DNA of 64,000 bases from Clostridium pascui (GTDB lineage Bacteria > Bacillota > Clostridia > Clostridiales > Clostridiaceae). The notes beneath the pieces are model-generated. The model saw only the letters and a list, made by a program, of their open reading frames with translations, had not been told where the DNA came from and did not search any database. Shown here one piece after another: positions 17,555 to 25,267 of this stretch (position 1 is its first letter; every line of letters starts with the position of its first letter). The DNA lies in NCBI RefSeq assembly GCF_016908015.1, contig NZ_JAFBDB010000002.1, positions 310,001 to 374,000 on the forward strand. Direction: 5' to 3'. The position numbers and the translations under genes were made by a program.

Positions 17555-18262
17555 ATGACAGCATTTATCAAAGCATTATTATTTGTAGTTGTGGCAGAAA
17601 TGGGTGATAAAACTCAGCTCCTAGCGATGGCTATGGCAAGTAAATACAAGGCGAAGCAGGTACTTATAGGAGTCTTTATTGCTACTATTTTTAATCATGC
17701 TCTTGCTGTAGCAGTTGGAAGCTATCTAAGTGCTTTTATTCCAATGAATAATGTAAAAATTGTTGCAGCAATATCATTTTTAATCTTTGGTCTTTGGACG
17801 TTAAGAGGGGATAAGATTGATGATGAAAATGAGAAAAAGGCTAAATTTGGCCCAGTCGTTACTGTAGCTATAGCATTTTTTATAGCAGAAATGGGAGATA
17901 AGACTCAGCTTATGACTGTGGCTATTTCAGCACAATATCAACAACCAATTTATATACTTATGGGAACAACTGTTGGGATGATGGTTGCAGATAGTATAGG
18001 AATTATAGGTGGAGCATGGATGTGCAAGAATATTCCTGAGGTATACATAAAGTGGATAGCAGGAGTGATATTTATGTTCTTCGGAACTTTAACACTATAT
18101 GGCTCAGTACCTGCAAGTATGCTAAATGCAGCATATATAAGTTTATATCTTATAATAATAGCAGTACTTATATATCTAGCAGGAGTTAAATTTGCATATC
18201 ATGATGAGGTTTCTAATATAGTTTCAGCAGAAAAGAGTAATCCACAAAGTGAGATAAAATAG
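17555..18262 (+). CDS. GDT1/TMEM165 (UPF0016) family cation transporter, probable Mn exporter
   Basis: A 235-residue membrane protein with the family's duplicated signature EMGDKTQ, once near residue 15 and once near 112, each at the start of a three-helix repeat. The last helix is followed by a short polar tail. GDT1-family bacterial members export Mn2+, and the yybP-ykoY riboswitch directly upstream supports that role. RBS AAAAAGGAGG precedes the ATG. Confidence 0.9.
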   Translation: MTAFIKALLFVVVAEMGDKTQLLAMAMASKYKAKQVLIGVFIATIFNHALAVAVGSYLSAFIPMNNVKIVAAISFLIFGLWTLRGDKIDDENEKKAKFGPVVTVAIAFFIAEMGDKTQLMTVAISAQYQQPIYILMGTTVGMMVADSIGIIGGAWMCKNIPEVYIKWIAGVIFMFFGTLTLYGSVPASMLNAAYISLYLIIIAVLIYLAGVKFAYHDEVSNIVSAEKSNPQSEIK

Positions 18263-18325
18263 ATATATGCTAGAAATATTCAAGCATATACTTAAAAATG
18301 GAAATAAGATTGAGAGGTGCAAAAA

Positions 18326-18892
18326 ATGATTAAAGAACTTATATTAAAAAATAGATCCTATAGAAGATTTTATGAGGATAGAATCATTGAAATAGACACT
18401 TTAAGAGAGCTTGTAGATTTGGCTAGATTATCACCTTCAGGTGCTAACAGACAGGGATTAAAATATGTTATATCAAATACTAAGGACAAAAATAATAAGA
18501 TATATGATTGCTTAGGATGGGCAGGGTATTTGAAAGATTGGGGCGGCCCAGAAGAGGGAGAAAGACCAAGTGCATATTTAGTAGTTGTTAGTGATACGTC
18601 TCTAGGTGCTGTTCTACCACAGGACGAAGGAATAGCAGGTCAAAGTATTTTACTTGGAGCTGTTGAAAAAGGTCTTGGAGGATGTTTTATTAAAAACATT
18701 AATAAGAAAAAATTAGCTGAGGCGCTTAATTTAGATGAGAGATATGAAATAATGCTTGTATTAGCATTAGGTTATCCAAAGGAAGAAGTGGTTATTGAAT
18801 CTATGAATGAAAATGGAGACATTAAATATTGGCGAGATGAAAATGCAGTGCACCATGTACCTAAGAGAGAGTTGGATGATTTAATTTTATAA
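18326..18892 (+). CDS. Nitroreductase-family flavoprotein
   Basis: A 188-residue protein. The FMN-binding N-terminal motif RSYRRFYEDR (near 9-18), the LARLSPSGANRQGLKYV segment and the C-terminal LGYPKEEV are typical of small nitroreductases. It should form an FMN-containing homodimer using NAD(P)H; the physiological substrate is unknown. ATG at 18326 follows GAGAGGTG; the frame also extends 9 nt upstream to a GTG. It may be cotranscribed with the transporter gene 63 nt upstream. Confidence 0.85.
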   Translation: MIKELILKNRSYRRFYEDRIIEIDTLRELVDLARLSPSGANRQGLKYVISNTKDKNNKIYDCLGWAGYLKDWGGPEEGERPSAYLVVVSDTSLGAVLPQDEGIAGQSILLGAVEKGLGGCFIKNINKKKLAEALNLDERYEIMLVLALGYPKEEVVIESMNENGDIKYWRDENAVHHVPKRELDDLIL

Positions 18893-18903
18893 TAATCAGT
18901 ATG

Positions 18904-18972
18904 CTAGTAACCAGTAACCAATGTAGATGTTTTATAAGGCAAAACTACATTTTATTGGTCACTGGTTACTAG
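18904..18972. terminator. Long inverted repeat between convergent genes
   Basis: CTAGTAACCAGT (18904-18915) pairs with ACTGGTTACTAG (18961-18972), and inner arms AACCAATGTAG and CTACATTTTATTGG extend the stem. A CTGCTAAAAAA run follows. It lies between the convergent nitroreductase and cupin genes and probably terminates transcription. Confidence 0.6.
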
Positions 18973-19005
18973 TAACTGGCTGCTAAAAAATGCTTAGTAT
19001 TTTTT

Positions 19006-19347
19006 CTATATTTCTTTAGAATATATAGTGGATGGGTTTGGCGTTAGAATAACAAAGCAGGACATGTTTTTATCTCCTGTATTTTTTAAAGCAAACATTG
19101 CTGCTCCATCGCAATGTAAAACATCACCTTCAGTAAGCTTACTCATAGTTCCCTCTACAGTAACTTCTCCTTCACCTACAAGCACATGAACAATAAGATC
19201 GCTATTTTCATGGTTGTGAGGAGGCACTTCTTGGCCAGGTTTTAGATTTAAAATAAAATTAAGAACCATATCTTCATTAAAAAGAACTCTCTTTGTAATA
19301 GTCTCATCTAAGTATACCATTTTATCTGATATTTTTTCTATTTTCAT
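19006..19347 (-). CDS. Small single-domain cupin protein
   Basis: A 113-residue beta-barrel protein of the cupin superfamily. The metal-binding motif 1 is PPHNHENSDLIVHVLVGEGE (His, His, Glu-like positions), and the second half has GDVLHCDGAAMFALKN. The role (sensor, enzyme or storage) cannot be told. The start ATG follows GGAGGG. It sits 56 nt downstream of the ferredoxin gene on the same strand, so they may share a transcript. Confidence 0.8.
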   Translation of the reverse strand: MKIEKISDKMVYLDETITKRVLFNEDMVLNFILNLKPGQEVPPHNHENSDLIVHVLVGEGEVTVEGTMSKLTEGDVLHCDGAAMFALKNTGDKNMSCFVILTPNPSTIYSKEI

Positions 19348-19403
19348 AATTATCCCTCCATAAATAAATTTCCATGAAAAACTTTACTTTAAGCAAGCTT
19401 ATA

Positions 19404-19592
19404 TTATTCAATTATTATTGCATTTACTGGGCAGCTTGTTTCAGTATCCTTTGCACTTTCTATTAGTGTTTCCCAAATTTCGTCTTCTGATGCTTCTGCT
19501 TTCCCATCATCTTTCATTTCAAAGATTTCCGGGCACATTCCAGCACATAATCCGCATCCTATACAGGTATCTTTATCAACAAACGCTTTCAT
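19404..19592 (-). CDS. 4Fe-4S ferredoxin, single-cluster type
   Basis: A 62-residue electron carrier. Cluster ligands lie in CIGCGLCAGMCPE near residue 10 and in the late CPVNAI, matching single [4Fe-4S] ferredoxins of clostridia and Thermotoga. The region between is acidic (EMKDDGKAEASEDEIWE). The start ATG at 19592 follows AAGGGGTG; the frame opens 9 nt upstream. The electron partner is not indicated by neighbours. Confidence 0.9.
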   Translation of the reverse strand: MKAFVDKDTCIGCGLCAGMCPEIFEMKDDGKAEASEDEIWETLIESAKDTETSCPVNAIIIE

Positions 19593-19601
19593 AAATAACA
19601 C

Positions 19602-19692
19602 CCCTTATAAATTATTTTTATATCTTCTATGTTTAGATTGTAAATCATTGGCATTAAAAATAATGTGATTCAAATCAAAAACTAGAAATATT
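19602..19692. other. Ferredoxin upstream region
   Basis: A short AT-rich segment that should hold the ferredoxin promoter. It ends at the left terminus of the first long-hairpin element. Confidence 0.4.
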
Positions 19693-20077
19693 ACGGCATT
19701 TTTAATACTCTGAGTTGTATAGAATTTTCATCTAGGAAGGCGTTCATTTCCCCGAGAGCGGCTAATATTTATAAATTTAAAATCCCTAAGCTGCCTAAAC
19801 TCGCTGTCGCTCAGACAGTAGGCGGCTCTTAACGGTATTTTAAATTTATAAATAAATCCGTTCCAAGGCTCATTCAATGCCTTCTACGATGAAAATTCTA
19901 TGATTCTAGAGCATTAAAAAGTTCTTCATGTGAGCAGCTGAAGGAAGAAATTCAGCAAACTGAATTTCTGAAATATTTTAGGAATTAGTACACAAAGATC
20001 TTTTAGGGCGGCAGTCCGTACGTTACAAGAGCTGATACGAAATAAATGAGGAAATTTAATTCACAAGTTAAAGATAA
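19693..20077 (+). repeat. Long-hairpin element, unit A (copy 1)
   Basis: Positions 19693-19925 form a long imperfect hairpin: termini TTTTTAATACTCT and AGAGCATTAAAAA, arms TATAGAATTTTCATC and GATGAAAATTCTAT, inner stem AGCTGCCTA with TAGGCGGCT, and loop AACTCGCTGTCGCTCAGACAG-like. A tail to about 20077 follows, with the hairpin GAAATTCAG/CTGAATTTC and the TTTAGGGCGGCAGTCC box. It is paired head to head with the unit ending at 20458. Confidence 0.85.
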
Positions 20078-20116
20078 GGTAATATAACAAAAGGTTTTTA
20101 GCAAAAATAGAATGAT

Positions 20117-20458
20117 TAATATTTTACGACCTATCGGTCCGCGGGCTTAGCAGCCCTTTGATAAGTGGCCATTTAAAGAAACTTTCGCCAAAGCGAAATT
20201 TCTTCCTTCAGCAGTATACATAAAGACATTTTTAATGTTGAATTTAGTATGAGATTTGCATTGTAGGAGGCTTTGAACAAGCAATTAGAAGCTCTTTATT
20301 TATGAATTCAAAGCACCGTAAAGAACTTTTTACTGTCTGAGCGACAGCGAGTTTAAAAAGTTTAGGTGCTTTAAATTCATAAATATTAGCACTTCTTTAC
20401 GTAGTGAACGCCTTCTTAAATACAAATCCCATACGGAAGATTCAACATTAAAACCGTC
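20117..20458 (-). repeat. Long-hairpin element, unit B (copy 2, reversed)
   Basis: Read on the minus strand, 20458-20225 is the long hairpin, starting GACGGTTTTAATGTTGAATC, with inner stem AACTTTTTA/TAAAAAGTT and loop CTCGCTGTCGCTCAGACAG. Its tail (20224-20117) carries a GAAATTTCGC/GCGAAAGTTTC hairpin and the stems GGGCTGCTAAGCCC and GACCGATAGGTC. With copy 1 it forms a composite 19693-20458. It ends 99 nt ahead of aroE. Confidence 0.85.
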
Positions 20459-20476
20459 GCAATTTCCTTTAATTAT

Positions 20477-20484
20477 GCTATAAT
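20477..20484 (+). promoter_or_regulatory. aroE -10 region
   Basis: ATGCTATAAT places TATAAT at 20479-20484 with an extended TG. The -35 position would fall at the right terminus of the long-hairpin element. Confidence 0.4.
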
Positions 20485-20556
20485 AACAAATAAAAATTAA
20501 AATAGTAAAGATAGGCATTGCATATATACTATTTTGTAATAAAGGGGGCTAATATT

Positions 20557-21360
20557 TTGAAAAAATTATATGGATTATTGGGAGAAAAGCTTGGGCATAG
20601 TTTTTCGCCGCAAATACATTCGTCAATATTTAAGGAACTTAATATAGATGGGTATTACCATCTATTCGAAGTAGACAAACTAGACTTACAACAGGTAATC
20701 TTAGGATTTAAAGCTCTAAAATTAAAGGGAGTAAATGTGACCATTCCCTACAAGGTTGATGTGGTAAAATATTTAGACGATGTATCACCAGAAGGCAAGA
20801 ATATAGGGGCAATTAATACAATATGCTTTAAAGATGGAGAAACCATAGGATATAATACAGACTATTATGGTTTTGGAATGATGCTGGATAAATTTAATGT
20901 GAAGGTAAGAGGAAAAAATGCAGTTATTTTGGGTTCAGGGGGGGCTTCCAAAGCTGTGCTTCAATTCCTATTAGATAATGGTGTTAATGAAGTTACTTTT
21001 GCAAGCAGAGATGAAGAGCAATGTAGGAAAAAGTTTAAGGAATTTAAAGCTATTGATTATAATAAAATTAAGTATCTAGATAATCAAGATCTAGTAGTTA
21101 ACTGTACTCCACTAGGAATGTACCCTAATGTAGAAAGCTCTCCTTTAAGTAAGGAAGACGTTTCAAAGTTTAGCTCTGTTATTGATTTAATCTATAATCC
21201 AGAGGAAACCTTATTGTTAAAATATGCAAGAGAGCAAGGAGTACAAGGAGTAAATGGTTTATATATGTTAATAGGGCAAGCGATAAAGGCACAGGAATTG
21301 TGGAATAGTATAATAATTAATAAAGAAACTGTGGATAAAATTTACGAGGAATTCAAATAA
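20557..21360 (+). CDS. aroE: Shikimate dehydrogenase (NADP+)
   Basis: A 267-residue cytoplasmic enzyme that reduces 3-dehydroshikimate to shikimate in aromatic amino-acid synthesis. The shikimate site is GEKLGHSFSPQIHS (near 9-22). The catalytic Lys lies in GVNVTIPYKVDV (near 64), the NADP loop is VILGSGGASKAVL (near 124), and the C-terminal GLYMLIGQA Gln is present. TTG at 20557 is chosen because AAAGGGGGC lies just upstream; the frame is open 13 codons further without a site. It is not in an aro cluster here. Confidence 0.93.
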   Translation: MKKLYGLLGEKLGHSFSPQIHSSIFKELNIDGYYHLFEVDKLDLQQVILGFKALKLKGVNVTIPYKVDVVKYLDDVSPEGKNIGAINTICFKDGETIGYNTDYYGFGMMLDKFNVKVRGKNAVILGSGGASKAVLQFLLDNGVNEVTFASRDEEQCRKKFKEFKAIDYNKIKYLDNQDLVVNCTPLGMYPNVESSPLSKEDVSKFSSVIDLIYNPEETLLLKYAREQGVQGVNGLYMLIGQAIKAQELWNSIIINKETVDKIYEEFK

Positions 21361-21387
21361 AAATGCGATTTTAGAAGGAGCAAAAAA

Positions 21388-21780
21388 ATGAAGTGGTTAA
21401 GAAATTTCATGATTGGAAGAAATGGTGTGGATCATATATGTATAGCTTTAATAGTAGGCTATATGGCTATTTCTTTAATAGTTTCTATTACAGGCATTAG
21501 AGAGTTAATGATTATTGGCTACATTTTGTGGGGAATATGTTTATTTAGAATATTATCCCGCGATATTATAAAACGAGGAAAAGAAAATATGGCATTTTTA
21601 CAGTGGTGGAATAAGATATCCTATAAATTTAGAAATAAATCTAATGAAATAAAATCCATGAAGACCCACCGCATTTTTAAATGCCCAAACTGTAAGTTAA
21701 AACTTCGCGTGCCAAAGGGAAAGGGAAAGGTTACAATTACTTGCTCAAGGTGTAAGACAAAGTTTTCTAAAAGGACTTAG
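21388..21780 (+). CDS. Membrane protein with C-terminal zinc ribbon
   Basis: A 130-residue protein. Two adjacent N-terminal membrane helices (about 17-36 and 39-56) are followed by a basic linker and a zinc ribbon with two CxxC pairs, CPNC near 103 and CSRC near 122. No specific function is known to me for this arrangement. RBS AGAAGGAG precedes the ATG. It starts 27 nt after aroE and is probably cotranscribed. Confidence 0.7.
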   Translation: MKWLRNFMIGRNGVDHICIALIVGYMAISLIVSITGIRELMIIGYILWGICLFRILSRDIIKRGKENMAFLQWWNKISYKFRNKSNEIKSMKTHRIFKCPNCKLKLRVPKGKGKVTITCSRCKTKFSKRT

Positions 21781-21895
21781 GGGGAAGTGGACTGGAAAAG
21801 GCAGTAAGGGATTTACCTGAGACGTATTGTAAAGAGTCAAATAAAGCATGGGATTTGTAATTAAGTTTGATAAAAAATGATGGGGGGTATAGTGC

Positions 21896-22396
21896 ATGGA
21901 ATATAAAATTGAAGAAATAAAGTCATCTGATTGGGAACAGGTGAAGAGTATTTATTTAGAAGGAATAAAGACAAAGATAGCAACATTTCAGACGGAAGCA
22001 CCTACTTGGGAAGAGTGGAATAATGGTCATATTAATTCATGCAGATTAGTTGCACGTTCAGGGGATAATGTATTAGGTTGGGCAGCATTGAGTCCAACTT
22101 CAGGTAGATGCTGCTATGTAGGAGTAGTAGAGGTTAGTATTTACATAGGAGAAAAATATAAAGGACAAGGTGTAGGAACAGCTCTCTTTGAACATTTAAT
22201 TAAACTATCAGAGGAAAGTGGCTTTTGGACGTTGTATTCTTCGATTATAAGAAAAAATGGTGCAAGCATAGCTCTGCATAAAAAGTGCGGTTTTAGAGAA
22301 ATAGGAATAAGAGAAAAGATAGCTAAGACCAGTGAGGGTATATGGCATGATGTAGTTTTAATGGAGAGAAGAAGTAAAGTAGTTGGAATAAATTAA
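21896..22396 (+). CDS. GNAT N-acetyltransferase, phosphinothricin-acetyltransferase-like
   Basis: A 166-residue acetyltransferase. The acetyl-CoA loop is YKGQGVGTALFEHLI (near 87-101), preceded by VEVSIYIGEKY. The opening IYLEGIKTKIATFQTEAPTWEEW and closing HKKCGFREIGIREKIAKTSEGIWHDVVLMER are typical of the pat/bar-like group. The true substrate may be methionine sulfoximine-like compounds or another amine. The ATG follows GGGGGGTATAGTGC. Confidence 0.85.
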   Translation: MEYKIEEIKSSDWEQVKSIYLEGIKTKIATFQTEAPTWEEWNNGHINSCRLVARSGDNVLGWAALSPTSGRCCYVGVVEVSIYIGEKYKGQGVGTALFEHLIKLSEESGFWTLYSSIIRKNGASIALHKKCGFREIGIREKIAKTSEGIWHDVVLMERRSKVVGIN

Positions 22397-22431
22397 ATTA
22401 TAGCTGTGTGAAAACAGCTGGAATTTAAAAT

Positions 22432-22484
22432 GAAAACCATGGGTAAATATCAGTTTCTAAAGCTGAATTATCCATGGTTCTTTT
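22432..22484. terminator. Bidirectional intrinsic terminator
   Basis: AAAACCATGGGTAA pairs with TTATCCATGGTTCTTTT across a small internal hairpin. It separates the convergent acetyltransferase and CWB2 genes. Confidence 0.8.
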
Positions 22485-22516
22485 ACTGAATATTTAATAT
22501 CTAATTAATTCATTGC

Positions 22517-22548
22517 AACTTGCCACTTGTCACGTGGGTGGCACTTTT
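22517..22548 (-). repeat. Stop-adjacent 30-bp repeat, copy 2
   Basis: Read on the minus strand it begins at the TAA stop of the CWB2 gene and runs AAAAGTGCCACCCACGTGAC then AAGTGGCAAGTT. It is nearly identical to copies at 17185 and 25239. Confidence 0.85.
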
Positions 22549-25023
22549 TTACCATTCCCCAAACCAAGATACAGCTTCATATTTATAGGATTTTAGAGAT
22601 GGTGAAGCAGGGGATGAAATTTTAATATAATATGTTCCAGCAGGAACTTCAGCAGATAATCCTGCCGATGATGAAATTATACCAGTTGGATAGAAATTAG
22701 TGCGGATAATCTCTTTTCCAGTACTGTCAAGCAGAGACAATGCCCCAGCTGCTTTCTTATCGGGTGAATAAAGAAACACATTTAAATTTTGAGTTTTTGT
22801 ATTGTTTATTTTATACAAATCAATATCATCATTTTGTACAACTCCAGAAATTAAAGGCGAAAGATTTATATCTTCCTTAGCAGGATATGGTTGTGCAAAA
22901 AATAAAGAATCATTAGCTTCTTTATCGTTTATATAGTAACTTAGAAAAGGTACATCCACGGTTCCATCCAGCTTTATTTGATAAAGTGAATTAGAATTTT
23001 CTCCAAAGGTCTCGTAAAAAATCCAATCACCCATTACTGTAATTGCACCAGCTCTATTAGTTGACATCACGTTTTTAATGCCTGAGCCATCTGTGCGAGC
23101 TCGATACAATTTAAGAGAATCCATATCATTTGCATAATAAACCCAACCATCATATACATTAATATTTGATGTAAAAGTATCCTCTAACTTAGTGTGATTT
23201 AAGCCATCTACGCTTATTTTATGAACACCTCTATTTTCACCATTTCCAGCATAGTAAATCCATCCATTTTCAACATCGAACACATCTATCGGGTCGCCAT
23301 TATTTATGATTGTAACCTTATTTGTTTCATTAAGTTTCATCTTATGTAGCGAGTAATTTGTTAAGGAATCTGTATAATATAAGTATCCATCTTCTGCAAG
23401 CATTTTCCAGACTCTTTCATCACCTAGCTTAACTTTAGATGAACCATCAACTTTACATTTATAAAAGCCAGATTTAAAGTTGCTCCATTTACCATAGCTA
23501 TAATAAATATCATCACCTACAACAACAAAAGAATTTATATCTTCACTTAAAACTAATGTTTTTTCTGAGCCGTCTAACTTCATTTTATAAAGCTTATCTC
23601 CATCAGATAAGTTTCTATAATAAATCCAATCATGTACTATATTTATTTGGTCAACTTTATCATCACTTATCTTTATCAAACCTGTACCATTATAGCTAAG
23701 TTTATATAATTTATCATTATCAAAATAAGCTGTAAAATAAATATTGCCCTTATAGTATGCAAATTTTCCGCCATTTACAAGGTTTCCATACAGGCTTCCT
23801 GTTTCTTCAACAACTTTTGTAGTAAGTTTAACTTTTTTATCCCAGCCATCAATAGTTCCATAAATAATGTGAGTTCCAGCCGTGGAAGTATCCAGAGAGT
23901 TTTCTTCCCATTTAACAGGAACAAGCTTTGTGCTTGAATCATCATACATAACTAGTACATTATATGGAAATGTATAATCTTCTCCAATAAATGCTGTGTC
24001 TGAAATATCATCTGCTTTGGTTATAATTAAGTATTTAACCGTATTTGTTAGTGTGTTTTTTAAAGAATCAGTAATAGCTCCGGTCCCACCAATGATATTT
24101 AAATTTTTAGTGCTGTGAAGTCTCAAATAGGATCGTGTTATTGACGGAAGATCGCTATCTACCAATACAATTGGTGCATCTTTTGAAGCAGCCAAAGCAC
24201 TTCCTGAAAGGGCATCTGGAAAGTTCTTGCCTGAAGCCACATACAAATTAGTGAAATCAATTTTACCTTGGAATTCTTTAAGTATAGAGATATTGGTATC
24301 AAATCTATTTAGTCCGCTTAATCTTTTAGCATTTGGTAATGATGTTTGTACACTTTCGCTTATAGAACCTGTTCCACCAATAATATAAGAAGCAGGAATA
24401 TTCTTATCTTTAATAAAGGCGCTTACTTTGTCAGGTAATTTACTTTTACTAGATAATAAAATTGGCATTTGCATTTTTGCTGCAATAGGAGCCATGCTTA
24501 ATGCATCAGGAAAGTTTTCACTGGATGCTACAGCAATTCCGTTTTCTGTACCAAGCATTTCAGCTATTTTCACTGAAGTTTCATAGCGATCCTTTCCAGA
24601 AAGCCTAGTTGTAGTTACATTAAGTGTTTTTAATTGTTCCTCAATATTTGGAGAAACAACTCCTGTACCACCAATGATATAGGCACTTTTAACCTCTAAA
24701 TCTTTAAGTGATTTTAAAGCATCGGAACTTAAGCCATTTTTCGAAGTTAAAAATATAGGAGCATTTTTAACTTTTGCTAAAGGAGTTGCACAAAGGGCAT
24801 CAGGGAATGCCTCTCCACTTGCAATTATGGCATAAGAAGATTCAGTCCAGCCTTTTTTAATAATTGATAGATTTGTGCTATATCTATCTTGTCCATATAA
24901 TCTATCTACAGATGGAGTTGCTGCGTGGACATTTGTAGATAAAAGGCAAGATGAGGTAAGGGTTGTACAAATAGAAAGCACTAAAGCAGCTAAGAGTTTT
25001 CCTTTGGTCACGATTACATTCAA
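22549..25023 (-). CDS. CWB2 cell-wall-binding protein with DUF5050 propeller
   Basis: An 824-residue exported surface protein. A signal peptide (about 1-34, cleavage after NVHA) is followed by three CWB2 repeats (about 38-330, with motifs such as IIGGTGVVSPNIEEQL and SGKDRYETSVKIAE). An Ig-like domain follows near 335-415, then a DUF5050 beta-propeller (about 420-700, repeated YYxxxxxGDKLYKMKLDG units) and a pre-peptidase-type C-terminal domain. CWB2 repeats bind anionic wall polymers. The start is TTG at 25023; GTG at 25011 is a reasonable alternative. Confidence 0.85.
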   Translation of the reverse strand: MNVIVTKGKLLAALVLSICTTLTSSCLLSTNVHAATPSVDRLYGQDRYSTNLSIIKKGWTESSYAIIASGEAFPDALCATPLAKVKNAPIFLTSKNGLSSDALKSLKDLEVKSAYIIGGTGVVSPNIEEQLKTLNVTTTRLSGKDRYETSVKIAEMLGTENGIAVASSENFPDALSMAPIAAKMQMPILLSSKSKLPDKVSAFIKDKNIPASYIIGGTGSISESVQTSLPNAKRLSGLNRFDTNISILKEFQGKIDFTNLYVASGKNFPDALSGSALAASKDAPIVLVDSDLPSITRSYLRLHSTKNLNIIGGTGAITDSLKNTLTNTVKYLIITKADDISDTAFIGEDYTFPYNVLVMYDDSSTKLVPVKWEENSLDTSTAGTHIIYGTIDGWDKKVKLTTKVVEETGSLYGNLVNGGKFAYYKGNIYFTAYFDNDKLYKLSYNGTGLIKISDDKVDQINIVHDWIYYRNLSDGDKLYKMKLDGSEKTLVLSEDINSFVVVGDDIYYSYGKWSNFKSGFYKCKVDGSSKVKLGDERVWKMLAEDGYLYYTDSLTNYSLHKMKLNETNKVTIINNGDPIDVFDVENGWIYYAGNGENRGVHKISVDGLNHTKLEDTFTSNINVYDGWVYYANDMDSLKLYRARTDGSGIKNVMSTNRAGAITVMGDWIFYETFGENSNSLYQIKLDGTVDVPFLSYYINDKEANDSLFFAQPYPAKEDINLSPLISGVVQNDDIDLYKINNTKTQNLNVFLYSPDKKAAGALSLLDSTGKEIIRTNFYPTGIISSSAGLSAEVPAGTYYIKISSPASPSLKSYKYEAVSWFGEW

Positions 25024-25202
25024 TCCTTCCGTTGTTAATATTTTTTATACTGAATGAAAAGTAAAGAGAAATTTCATAGTAGTGAAGTTTTTCTCTTATA
25101 ACTTAATGCAATAAAATGATAACATGTGGTTGGTAAAAAGTTAACAGTTAATATATGGTATATGTGGATGGCTTGGTATAAGTTAATTATGAAATAAATA
25201 TA

Positions 25203-25229
25203 AAAAAGGACTTTGCACCACAAAGTCCT
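25203..25229 (-). terminator. Intrinsic terminator of ftsH-like gene
   Basis: On the minus strand AAGGACTTTG and CAAAGTCCTT flank TGGTG and are followed by TTTTTATA. It lies after the stop-adjacent repeat downstream of the gene ending at 25268. Confidence 0.85.
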
Positions 25230-25238
25230 TCTTTCTTT

Positions 25239-25267
25239 AACTTGCCACTTGTCACGTGGGTGGCACT
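25239..25267 (-). repeat. Stop-adjacent 30-bp repeat, copy 3
   Basis: Read on the minus strand it abuts the TAA stop of the FtsH-like gene and runs AGTGCCACCCACGTGAC then AAGTGGCAAGTT. It is the third copy of the repeat at 17185 and 22517. Confidence 0.85.

Noticed and set aside
19693-20458. An insertion sequence with its own transposase
   Set aside because: No frame longer than about 60 codons exists in any copy, and those present follow the stem pairing; movement would need an enzyme in trans.
20330-20518. Minus-strand 62-codon frame upstream of aroE
   Set aside because: It lies within a long-hairpin element and encodes sequence read from the stem; there is no ribosome site.
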